Below, piece by piece: positions 1 through 10,706 of a stretch of DNA of 64,000 bases (position 1 is its first letter; every line of letters starts with the position of its first letter). The stretch comes from Phoronis australis (taxonomy: Eukaryota; Phoronida; Phoronidae), in contig NMRA01000215.1 of the NCBI GenBank assembly GCA_002633005.1, positions 598,852 to 662,851 on the forward strand. Direction: 5' to 3'. Made by a program: the position numbers and the translations under genes. Below the pieces are notes generated by a model. The model did no database searches. It saw only the letters and a program-made list of their open reading frames with translations, and was not told where the DNA came from.

Positions 1-169
1 GTCACCCTTTTTTTTAAAGATGTTTAGCCTTTCATATTAAGGTGTCCCATTCCGGACGGTACCCTCTCTCGATGGAGCAGTTCGGGGGAAATGTCCCTTT
101 GTCCATCTATACATGTAAATCCGACACTGCCAAGTATTCACGAGGGAAGTTGAGATTCTAAATTCATCA

Positions 170-214
<45 letters not shown>

Positions 215-1500
215 CATTCGTGCACAGCTCAGCCATTCCACCCAAACAACCAAAAATGTGAAAAAAATACAGTAGGATTGGTGGAATTTTGAAGAATAGT
301 ATCTCTTATAAAGATGGTGACTATGAGTTTTTTGTAAGGAATTCCCACACGTGGAAATCACTGCTGTCTAGACTACTATTTGTGATGACCGTGTACATGT
401 CAAAATGGGGTACTCAAAGAACTTTCGCAATCATAAACAAAGATTTCAGCGTCTTTTTGTCAATGGAATTTAAGTTTACCTCTTGAACCGTTATAGGTAC
501 CTCTGAAATGAGCAAAGATACAGCTAATACGAATGCCCCGTCTCCCCCGGTTACCCGTCAAAAGTCTGCAAGCATATATAAATTGCTTATAACATTCCGT
601 TTTGATAAACAAATTCGTTGGTTTCTGATTTAATTATTTATGTATCTACGAAAATCGATAGATTCATACAATTAGATGATTTTTGACAATTTGAAGCTAA
701 TCTTGTAAGCATTGATGATGTTTCAGTGAATTTAATTACAGCCTTAAGTTGGAAAAACTCTATAATCCCAAATAGTAAATTACACTTTTAGACGATTTTT
801 GCATATCTAAAACAACTCTCAAAGACATTGATGTAATTCGGACTCACCAACCGTAGATAGAAAAAAAGTTTTATAAATCCTTAAATAAATAAAATTAAAC
901 TCATTGCTTGGAAAGGTTGTCTTTGCACTTCCTTGGTTATTTAGTTTTCAGTAGTATTGAGCAATGAATTTTTGTTCATCAATTCTGAATTGATTGCTTA
1001 TCCTGATTTGCGTGCATGTGCGTCATGGCTAACGTACCCACGTTAAAAATAATATGCAACCGCGCAGTACGCCCGGCGCGGAGAATCTCAGTGATCCACG
1101 GGAACTGAATTGGAACTTCAGGCGCTCAGGAAGTGTGCACATCTTTGGGACACACTATCCCTTATCCCCAGCCACCAGAAACTGGACTACCGGTCGTGTT
1201 TCAACTAGGCATTTTGATAAAATAAAGTTTTCCCGAAACTGGATCACAATAAAACTGACGAATCTTGACCAAGCGGGCGCAGACGACTGGTACGAGCTGC
1301 CTGTCTCAAGTGAATCACAGCTGAGCTGACCAGCAACTGGCTTTAGTTCATCGGGAATTTCGTATTTTCACACTGTTACTGTACATGTAGATCTCTACAG
1401 CTACATGTATTGTTATTTGAGGCAGCTCCTCGCTACCGGTCCGTGTACTGGTCTTAGGCCAATTCTTACTCTCCGTGTTGGTTCACGGTTACTCAACTCT
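1..1500. other. Upstream intergenic DNA, no gene seen
   Basis: AT-rich noncoding sequence. It contains a CA/GT microsatellite near 172-210 and otherwise no reading frame with recognisable protein similarity or convincing splice signals. The open frame at 1054-1329 has no family features and is treated as chance. Confidence 0.6.
172..210. repeat. (AC)n microsatellite
   Basis: A run of about 19 AC dinucleotides. It produces artificial poly-Cys/Val open frames on the other strand, which should not be read as genes. Confidence 0.95.
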
Positions 1501-1516
1501 TGATGGCTTCATCCCC

Positions 1517-1665
1517 GCGGGATCGTCCCAGGGACGGATTCAGGATTTTGAGTTGGTGGGGGGGGGGGNTCGGGAGCACGGGGGCGAGGGGAGGGAGGGG
1601 GTGGCAGAGGTGGTGGCGATGGGGGGGAGGGGTTGGCGAAGTCGAAATAGTTGGTGCCCCCTAAT
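1517..1665. repeat. G-rich dispersed repeat with a single N
   Basis: The stretch begins with a CAGGGACGGATTCAGG-like end followed by a long G tract broken by one N at 1569. It resembles the termini of the CAGTGGCGGA repeats seen at 12532, 50873 and 51549. The far end is not clear, so it may be a truncated MITE. The N probably marks a homopolymer the assembler could not resolve. Confidence 0.45.
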
Positions 1666-2448
1666 AATTTTTGCCTTCCTACGGGCTTATTCAATAGTGT
1701 ATAATTGAGTTGTTTCTTCCTAATTCTACGTCACATTCAGACAGTGTATTTAGGAGACAGACTTTTTTACTGAAGGAAAAATGCATTTCCCGTTCACTTT
1801 ATGTTTATTCATATTGCTGTATTTCTGTGATATCTCGAAATCTTGTAGCGAAATGATCATACATGTAAATAAAATAGCGCTTCTTGTTCTGAATGCAGTA
1901 TCATGGTCATCAACATGTAGTATGCAGTGTATCCGAAAACAACATAGCACAGATTATTTTTCTTTGGTTTTATTTAGTCACGTCCAGATTGCGACGAAAG
2001 GTTATTTATTGGTATCTACAGAGCTGATATGGTTTGAAGAAATTATTCTAATCGATATGTTCAATAATAATTAATGCTAACGTTTAATCTTGGGATGGGA
2101 ACCACTCTTTGTCCTGAATTTCGATCAGCTGGTGTGCGTATGAAGATTATGCAGTTTGTGTTGCAATAAAAACTACAATTTTATATCCTTTCCTTATAAA
2201 TGTATTTAGTTATGAATAACATTAAAGTGAAGTATTGTGTACCAGTATTTACATTAACACAGGAGGCAGTTTATTGTTAACACATTGTTTCATGCTTCCA
2301 GCGGGGGTGTGTTCACAGCTGAAACTAACAGTGAGATTTTCTTGTCTGTCAGCACGTTGTTTGACCAACTTACACCTAGATTGTCTGAATGAATATTTAG
2401 GACAAACAGGTGAAATGCTATAAAATGCCAAAACAAAAACATAACAGG

Positions 2449-2500
2449 CCTAAAGAGGCATGGAACGCCAAAGCTCGTCAAAATATCTTTTAAACAATCC
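2449..2500 (+). repeat. Dispersed repeat copy shared with 42202
   Basis: About 50 bases beginning CTAAAGAGGCATGGAACGC and continuing through GTCAAAATATC match a segment near 42202-42250 in the same orientation with a few differences. The full element is not delimited. It contributes no coding potential. Confidence 0.5.
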
Positions 2501-3634
2501 ATGACGAAAGTACCATCTCGCAACGCCTAGTACAGAGTAATTCACTCTCTCCTATGAGGGAATTTCTAGAAAAAATCACAATATTCACGATTTTTGAAAT
2601 ACGCGCGTTATTATCCCTCCCACTTATAATAAATGGGAGCGTGAGCTCAGAGTCAGTTGCTTCAAGTCGCTTGTGGTCAAAGGTCACGTTTTCCATACAA
2701 GTGAAGTGTGCTACATCTATGTCTTACCATACCAAATAAAGGCGTGCATTGCCTTGTGGGAGAAAAATCGACAAAGTGGCGAGCAGTTGACATATCGGTT
2801 TTTTGAAAGTTGAAACTGAAAGAAAATGCTTTTATGTCAACACAAATTAATTTTTTACGAACACACCCTAAAAATACCCGGCGAGCAGGTTTGATTCTGT
2901 TTCATTGGCAGAGAAACATTTTGAATATTTGCAATTTAGTCCGTTTATCGCGTTCCAGGTATCTTTAAGAACAATTCTGTTGATTTTTTGGAAAAACCAG
3001 ATGCCCGTTCAAGAAGAACTAACTTAACAGACAAATCTTTAAATTTTTTTTGTAAGATTAAACTTAAGTTTGTCTTAAGTCCATTCCCAGAAAGTGATAT
3101 TAAGTTTGACTTGAGTTTTTGACTTAAGTTTTGTATTTAGTTTGACTAAATTACCGGATGTGGAATGGAAATTTCAGAATTTGGAGGCCGAGATAGATCT
3201 TAGACTTAAGTCAATATTGAACTTATGTCAGTTTCTTGGAGCGGGCCCCAGGATGTCGAGTCTCAAAATATGTCTTTGTCCTCCAAAGCATTATACCGAC
3301 AATCGCTCAAATCGTCACTTTTATGTATTTGTATTTACGACAACGAAGCAGTGCATGCCTTTCGAAAATAGTTACATGGATATAACCAGTTTTAGGGATA
3401 AAAACGCGTTATTATTGGTATTAATGTTGGATGGAACAGACTTTTTGAAGTTATTAGCTTTGACCAGAGTTATTAAACAACAAAATCCGGTGTGTTTTTG
3501 TGATTTTATTACCAATTGCTAATTCTCGCCGCTGTCTGTCAGAAATTCACTAATACTCGAGCCGGTGACTTGATTAGTTAAATATACACTTAAAATACGC
3601 GCTTACTTATTGCCTGGAGTTTAATTCTAGTTCC

Positions 3635-3695
3635 TCAAGTAATTCGCCGGACTGCGACCGCTGAGGTATCGAGTTTGACTCCGTATTTGGGCTAA
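3635..3695 (+). repeat. Degenerate tRNA-like SINE fragment
   Basis: The stretch contains GGACTGCGACCGC followed by ATCGAGTTTGACTCC, which resembles the end of a tRNA anticodon arm followed by a polymerase III B box. A recognisable A box is degraded. The minus-strand stretch near 33400-33470 has the same GACTGCGAnCGC plus B-box layout, suggesting one family. It could also be chance similarity. Confidence 0.35.
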
Positions 3696-6106
3696 TCCTA
3701 AAACATATTTCTCGTCGAGTGTGTCACTTTAAAACGGGTAAACGCATAGGTGGCACATGTACAACAATGAGGATGATGCATCATTTGTGACAGAGTTCTT
3801 TCTGCCCCGCCCGTCACAAGGGTTGGTCCAACAATATATCTCGACCGCTATCACGTAGTTCTTAGCAAGGTTGACGACACGGCATCCGCCCGACTCTTGT
3901 CGCCGGTTCCTGTAACAGGACTCGCTTGGGTGTTCTTGAGGTTATCTCCAGCGATACACACCGCGTGTCATAGGAACTAGGTCGGTCTTTTCTGGTAAGC
4001 GACAATAATAATAGGGACAGATCTGCACCACAATGACTAAGCGTCGTTGTAGCAATGGCCAATGTCATATGTTTCAAATCCATTTCTTAAATACACTCCG
4101 CGTCATTCTGTTAAAAAGAAAACTAATAAAACGAGCGACAACGCAGAACAACTGAGTAAAAACTTATTGGCAAATGATAAGCACGGCAGTGCCTTTTCTA
4201 ACATAAAGAGATTTCAATGCAAATATTGTCAATTTAATTTTTTTATTTCTGGTGGTGCACCGACAAAATGGCCGCAGAACTGAATATCACCTGATTGAAA
4301 AAGAAACTTATTGGTAATAAAAAACTTACATGCATGATAATAATTACAAAATTTTAAAATTTAAGCGACATCTTTTGATCGATTTTTTCAAACTTATTCT
4401 GGGTTTTGAACTGATGAACACACAGAAAAGAGTATCACTCCCATTATGAATTAAATGTTGATTAGTTTGAATTAAACTTAATGATGAGAACGCTTGAATT
4501 TCTGTCATTTGAACTCTAAACGTAGAGTATATAATTTGACATCTCCACAAAAACCCATCAGTAAAAAAGAAACAAACCATTTGACTATTTTTGAAGGCAG
4601 CGGGACATGGAATAAACCAGATATCATCCGCATAAAGAAATTGTACGCAAAATTAACAGGTTTATATAATTTAAGACATACGCCCGAGACATAACTTCTG
4701 TCCGCTGCCAGGGGTCAGCGTTTCAACCCAAAAGTTCCAACCAGTTGCGTAATAGCATAAATTGGCATAACCGGATTAGAAAAATCAAATTATATACATC
4801 ACGACTTGTCTTCCACAGCAATGAATCATTTGGTGTAAATCCTTGTCATTTGGTTTGAAGTTAATGTTACACATTGAATCAAGATGCTTATGAAATTGGA
4901 AATATATTTTAATAACGGGGAAGCGTATTTTATTGTACTTATGTCACCCTTTTTAAAAGTTATAGTTTTGCGCTCGACTTATGACTGAGGCACATTGGGT
5001 CAAGTTAAACCGTCATGGGCTGACTTGAGTACCGTGGATGACTGAAGAGGGTACTTCGTCAATAACTTGAGAAACATTCATAACTAGCACTATTAAGACT
5101 ATAACAGCCACTTTATCGCAACCTACTTGTGAATTATATTAGTACTGTAGTTTCTATGCGGTAATAATATACTGTTTACCATAACACAGAACGCTGAGAA
5201 ATATTATTACGACTCGCGTTTTTCATAACTTTCCAACATCGCATAATTATAAATAGTTCTTGTCAATGTTTATTATTGATTAAAATCTAAGCGATAGATG
5301 ACTAATACATGCAGTGTGAACTACGAAAGAGAATGTCGAATATTCTATGTGGCCATTTTTCATGTAAATTAGGAGCAGTTCGCTGAAGAAACAAACTTAT
5401 CTTGAAACCGTTAGCTTTAGTAAAACCTAAAAGTTTGGCAGTTTTCTAGCAGAAAAAAATTATCTTAACTTCCATGAGACTGGTCTAATATTGTTTGACG
5501 GTTTAAACACGTCAGTCCTTGGTAAAATAAACGCATTTAGCGTCTTGCGTTGACTCCCAGAACTGGCCGTCGGCTATTTATAAGAAACAGTGTTAAACGC
5601 ATAGTTTTAATCTAAACATTACCCAATGTGTGCACCCAAGCAATTAGTTAAGCCAGTACCACCAGCACTGTTCGCGGAGAAGCGTTCACTGGACGCCGGC
5701 GTTAATCGAACGAGACTAATTGCAGTAAATTTACGGAACGCCAACTGATTTTTAATGGCGAATACTGGGGTTCTCGGACGTCTGTATCCAACAGCTAACC
5801 CCGCTAATTTTCTGAGCAACTGTTTAATGTTACATCATTTTGTTTTGGGTAGAAATTATCAGTTACTATGTTGGACTTAAATCTAAGACAAGATGGCCAT
5901 CCTGCTGCGAAATATGGTTACTTTGTTTATGAGAGCACTTAGATATACATTATGCCATTTTAAGTGATGTCAAATATATTTAAGCTTTATGAGTAAACTG
6001 TATATGGATCCTGTACCGAGTTCGTTGTCCGTGGACGTCTTTTTAAAATAAAATATGATTAACTCTGTTCTTTTTTAGCGGGAATCATGAACACGTATTC
6101 TCAAAA

Positions 6107-6342
6107 CATGCTCGCGCCCAGCTTAAAATATAGGGGGCTCGAATTTGTGACAATGTAGACCTTTTACTAACAAAAAAGCGGAGGACTAAAAAACGGGATA
6201 CCACGTTCAGAGCTATGAATCGTGCATAAGTGGACTTTGTCTCGTTTTCTCGGACTTTTCATTTCTCTGGGGCGGACCTTTTTGCTCACTTCGCCAAATG
6301 GGGGGGGGGGTCGGCTCGNCCCCCCCCCTGGGTGCGCACATG
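6107..6342. mobile_element. CATG-ended MITE, copy 1
   Basis: The element starts CATGCTCGCGCCCAGC and ends CTGGGTGCGCACATG, giving imperfect terminal inverted repeats of about 16 bp. The interior has a G-run, the segment TCGTTTTCTCGGACTTTTC and CTTCGCCAAATGGGGG, all shared with copies at 22066 and 34117. CAAAA flanks both ends and could be a 5-bp target duplication, but the other copies do not show one. A single N at 6319 lies in a G/C run. No transposase is encoded. Confidence 0.7.
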
Positions 6343-6808
6343 CAAAACAATAAACTGTTGGCACCGTCATGTTGTTAAAAATAAAAAATTAACTCAACTT
6401 TTCAACACAATAATTTCAATTGCAAGCGCAGAGTGTATAAAATGTTTTTTGCCATTTTGTTTAAAAAGGAAAGTACTACATGCGAATTTCCTACTTTTAA
6501 TTTTTGTTGTTTTAAGTTGTGTTCATTAACAAGTTGTCTGTAATATCATTAATTTACCCCAACTATAACGAGCAGCCATTTTACTGTCGCTTAATTTTTT
6601 CTGTAACCGATTTTGGAAAATTTGGCATGGTATGAAAACGACAAGTCGTTTCATTCTGATCTTCATGTACAAATATTATGGGCAATCGTCGGACAAACCT
6701 TATCGTTGAGGGACAACGTACAATTAAGTTAGTTAGGTAGTTACATGGTCACCTCCTTACGTTTTGTCTTGAATATGGTATGACAACAGATGAATTAGTC
6801 GGATGACA

Positions 6809-6960
6809 GGTCAGTGACAGTGGCAGAGACAGAGGCTGTGGCGCAGTGGCAGTGGCGGNNNNNNNNNNNNNNNNNNNNNNNNNNNNNNNNCAGGGGCAGT
6901 GACAGTGGCAGTGGCAGTGGCGGTGGCGGTGGCGGTGACAGTGGCAGTGGCAGCAGTAGC
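6809..6960 (+). repeat. GTGGCA/GGTGGC repeat with 32-base gap
   Basis: Purine/GC-rich short tandem array of GTGGCAGTG-like units. It is broken by a run of 32 N at 6859-6890. Translations in all frames are simple Gly/Ser or Thr/Ala repeats and are artefacts of the array. Confidence 0.9.
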
Positions 6961-7502
6961 AGTATTAGTAGTTATTGTTGTTCTTGTTGCTCTGCTGGTG
7001 CAACTGTTACTGTTGAAGAACACCATTTTTAAAATTGTACGAACCGCGAACTGACTACACCCACCATTTTGGGTTGATATGAATTAATATCAGGCTGATG
7101 TTAAAGATTATCAGCCCAATGTCAGTCTGAGTGAGCATAATTCATGAAATACCTGTTTAAATCATTATTCCCACAGCTCAGTGATACGAACATATTAGCC
7201 CGATAGTTTATTGACCTTTTAATAAACATTATATCAAGGTTTGATATGACGTATTTTCAACCACTTATTCCACATCATATCAGTCATAGGAATTCATAGG
7301 AACAGTTGGAATAAATTCATATAAAACACTTTTGATAATGTCTTTGGTCACCTCTCAATCCGTAATATTGTAAATAACCACCCAAATTCCTTTTTAGTTA
7401 CGTTTCCGAAAAACTATGGTCAGATCAATCGACAGTGTATGCTTTGTGTTTTATCGTATGGGTAAACAATTGATGTGAGCGTCACTTGATAAATACGAAC
7501 AG

Positions 7503-7555
7503 AATAAACTTCTCCCTCACACACGCACNCACACACACACACACACACACACACA
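7503..7555. repeat. (CA)n microsatellite with one N
   Basis: About 25 CA units with one ambiguous base at 7519. The N sits inside the simple repeat and probably reflects assembly uncertainty. Confidence 0.95.
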
Positions 7556-9029
7556 GGTGGTTCGTTACAAACGGTTTTGTCTATTTTGTAAATTTAGATA
7601 AAAATGTTGTTCTTGCAGTGTGTGTATACCGGACAACTCTTCCCCTTGTGAAACTAAATAAAATAAACGCCCCACGAAATAATACAATATCGATTAGAAA
7701 AATCAAAACTAGTTTGTGACCGTAAATACGCTTTCCAAGTTTCTGCTTTATTACGTCTCAGAAGATCAACAATAACCAAGGAATTAGATTACAATATGTG
7801 TCAAGTAGCGTTTCCTGTGAAAACTTTAATGACAATTTTAGAGATTTGAGTAAGTAAGGTTTTAAAAAATTCAAAATGCTCTCTTTAAGTACAAATCGTG
7901 TTGCTGGCAACTGCGAAAACCAGAGGACGAGATTAGAGCTCACAAAAATAGAAAAAAGAACTCCTAACAGCAGATACCCATTTACGAAAGTATTCGCTAG
8001 ATTTATGGTTTCAATCATTTTGAAGGACGCTGTTTAAAAATCTGCGAAAACCGTCAACTCGGTGAATGAAAAACGTTTTGATTTACGCTTAGAAGTCGTA
8101 AATAAAAACTCGCGTGTCAGGATAAGTTTACATTAGATGTTTGAAATTTCCGCAGAAATAATTCCATTCACAGTATTTTACAACAGCCGAATGAGTCAAT
8201 AATCCGATCTTGAATTTCATCTGCATGATACATGTAACTGTAGCGTATTTAGCATTAATCAAACATACTGCGTACAATGTGAGAAAGTTACTGAAATTGA
8301 AACGTCTGATTGTAAATTAGTTGGGGAAATTTATTAAGCCCAAATTCCAATCTCGCATTTTAATCCAATCTTCACAGCAAATACATATAGGCAGGTAGCC
8401 GGGGTGGAGTATTTTTAGTTGTCCATATTTGCAAAAGGAAAAAGTCACGTGATACCAACTGAAATAGCTCGGGGTCTTTGATTTTTACCCGACCTCAAGT
8501 GAAATGGACCCAGTTATTGTTTTTGATCTTGGAAGCTGTTTTCATCAGGTCAATCTTCAAATGTTGTGCTGTGTCCGCAAACCAAGTCTGATCTTCCTAA
8601 ATTTGCGACCATTGCCTACACCTCTAACGATAATTGATGCAACCACAACCTGACTTTGATAACACGTGCTCCGTAAAGTTTGTATACAGTCATATTTTTT
8701 AACGCAAATGGTTTATTTTGTATTCTCGGGTTTGTTTTACCAGCGACCCAGTCGATAATTGGTTTTTAAGAATGTTTGTTATTTTACTCCACACGACCGC
8801 GTATTGCCTGAGTATGACTGGTGTAGCAAAAAGAAACCTCCTGGGTATAGATTGTACATCGCTGCGGAGTCATTGTACCTGGATCCGCCCCTACAGCAAT
8901 TTTGATGAACACCGAAACGTAATGCAACCATAAAAATGATGACCATGAAAACTGTACAGACGACGAAGACAACTATGAAAATGACACTTTGAAGCTAAAT
9001 TATGACGGTAGTTCTCTAAATCGTAATTG

Positions 9030-9425
9030 GTGATGATCATGTTAGAGGAGTGATGAGGGTGGTGATGAATAGAAATTTGACAGTTGGTGATGATGATGGT
9101 GATAGGCGCACATAGGGTTACGACCACCACGACGGTGATGATGACGGTGATGATGAAGACGGTAATGATGAGGAAAGTGGTGGTGGTGATGATGATGATG
9201 GTGATGATGATTATGATGACGATGTTGATGGTAATGGGATGGTGACAATGGTGAAGAAGATGGAAGAGGTAATGACAGAAGTGGTGATGACAGAGTTGCT
9301 GAGGATTGCGGTGGTTACGGTGAGGGTAAAGGTGTGGATGAAGACAATGACGAAAACTATGACGGTGACGACGGTGACGATGATGCTGTTGACGATGATA
9401 TTGGTAATGCTGACGTTCATAGAAA
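9030..9425 (+). repeat. GATGGT-type trinucleotide-rich array
   Basis: About 400 bases of imperfect GAT/GGT/GAC trinucleotides. They read as poly-His/Ile on the minus strand and Asp/Met-rich peptides on the plus strand. The long minus-strand frame across 8891-9556 is entirely explained by this array. The array ends about 0.7 kb upstream of the homeobox gene. Confidence 0.9.
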
Positions 9426-10005
9426 GATACACTGCAGCCATTCTGTCCAGTTATCCAAACCAAATTCTCATGATCCATGTTTGTTACAAAAACTGTTGGG
9501 GCGTTCTCTGCAGGATACGTAGCCAGAGACCCTGACACACTGATGTGAAATATCACAGCACTTTCTGCCGCAGACAGTGGTTTTCATGACGTCTGAATCA
9601 ACTGTGTAAAGTTTTGGAAAAAGTCCATCGCAAAATATTTGTAAAAACCTGTGGGAATTGTGTTACGCTACGTCTCTGGATTGTGTTATGTTTTGGGTTG
9701 GGGTAAAACGGATATTTATTTGCTTGGACGTTAGAGAGAATCACTTCCGCTTTTAAGGTAGTTGTTATGAGGCTCCGAAAAGCAAACGATTGGTATACCT
9801 CTCGGTTTTACTCGCGAGGGCGTTAAACTTCAGAAAAGAAACGACATACTAACCATGTTACCTCCGACAACATTTGTCAACACCCTATAGGAATTCGCTT
9901 CTTATGTGTCATATCCGTCCGCAAGGTTAGATAGTGTCATAACCAACAGTCGCTGGTGGCGGCGTTGTGTCGATAGCCCCCGTGAGGCTCGCCGCGCATG
10001 TTTTG

Positions 10006-10039
10006 ATTGGCTTTCATCAAACTATGTAGATTGTATATA
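10006..10039 (+). promoter_or_regulatory. Putative CCAAT/TATA promoter of the Nkx2-5-type gene
   Basis: An inverted CCAAT box (ATTGG, 10006-10010) precedes a TATATA at 10034-10039. Transcription would then start near 10060-10070, giving a 5' untranslated region of about 100 bases before the ATG at 10169. The region around 9955-10010 is locally GC-rich. The assignment rests on motif spacing only. Confidence 0.4.
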
Positions 10040-10168
10040 CACAGGACCGACGCAAAATGTTAATTGCTACCCAACTGACATCCTTTGCTATCCCAACGGC
10101 CTGTAGTAAGCCCAGTGTAGCAGACGATCTCAATATTTGACGAGGCAGACAACAGGATAATTCTCTGT

Positions 10169-10706
10169 ATGGGACTCACAAGCGAACCTAACGGTACGGA
10201 CAGCGGATTGGACCACCTAAGTAACATGACAATGTATTCAACATGCCAAAACATATCGACGCCATTTGCTGTCAAAGACATTCTCAGTATTGCCAACGAC
10301 CCTACAGCTCACTACGCAACCAGTACTTATAGCGGAATGGACTATTCGCAGTACATGACTTCGGCTTGCGGGTACGGGTACGATCCAGGTACTATGGGGT
10401 ACCACACGGGCCCCGACATTGGTTATGCAAGCGGACTTCCAGGACTGCAAAACATGTCTCCCGGTGCGGAGTGTGCGTTAACAAACTTGTCACCGCTCAC
10501 AAGTGTTCCTAGCGCGAACTGCGACTACGCCAGATACAATAGCGCGGATATTCAAGGGCCCCCTCCGCTTTACTCCAGTCATGCACAATCCATCTGCGGA
10601 GATCCTGTTACTGCTCAGGCAGAGTCAACTACAGAAGATGCGACAGAATTAGACGCTGACAATCAAGCTAGCTGCAGCGGCAACGAAGACAGTTCAGGAA
10701 AAACCG
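10169..10706 (+). CDS. Nkx2-5-type gene, exon 1 (TN domain)
   Basis: Encodes residues 1-179 plus the first base of codon 180. The ATG at 10169 is chosen because it places the TN motif about 30 residues from the start, as in Nkx2-5 relatives, and because the TATA-like site lies about 130 bases upstream. Exon 1 is rich in Ser, Tyr, Gly and Thr (activation-type low-complexity sequence) and ends in an acidic stretch with [11 protein letters not shown]. The donor is ACCG|GTGAGT at 10706/10707. The open frame runs on for about 14 codons past the donor before stopping, so intron retention would give a protein without a homeodomain. Confidence 0.92.

Larger units (their letters stand above)
1700..6106. 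other. Intergenic DNA with scattered repeats, no gene seen
   Basis: No supported gene in about 4.4 kb. Visible items are a repeat block at about 2449-2500 shared with 42202-42250, a cluster of CTTAAGT-type sites at 3058-3215, and a weak tRNA-like stretch near 3640-3690. The 126-codon open frame at 3142-3522 has no recognisable domain and overlaps the CTTAAGT-rich repeat, so it is not annotated as coding. Confidence 0.5.
6343..9020. other. Intergenic DNA upstream of the homeobox gene, no gene seen
   Basis: Noncoding AT-rich sequence interrupted by a GTGGCA/GCGGTG repeat with an N gap and a CA microsatellite. No domain-bearing frame or plausible spliced gene was found. Confidence 0.55.

Noticed and set aside
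3142-3522. 126-codon plus-strand frame
   Set aside because: No recognisable domain, begins inside a CTTAAGT-rich repeat, and lacks convincing splice or promoter context.
8891-9556. 221-codon minus-strand frame rich in His and Ile
   Set aside because: It is the translation of a GAT/GGT trinucleotide array with no domain; an artefact of simple repeats.
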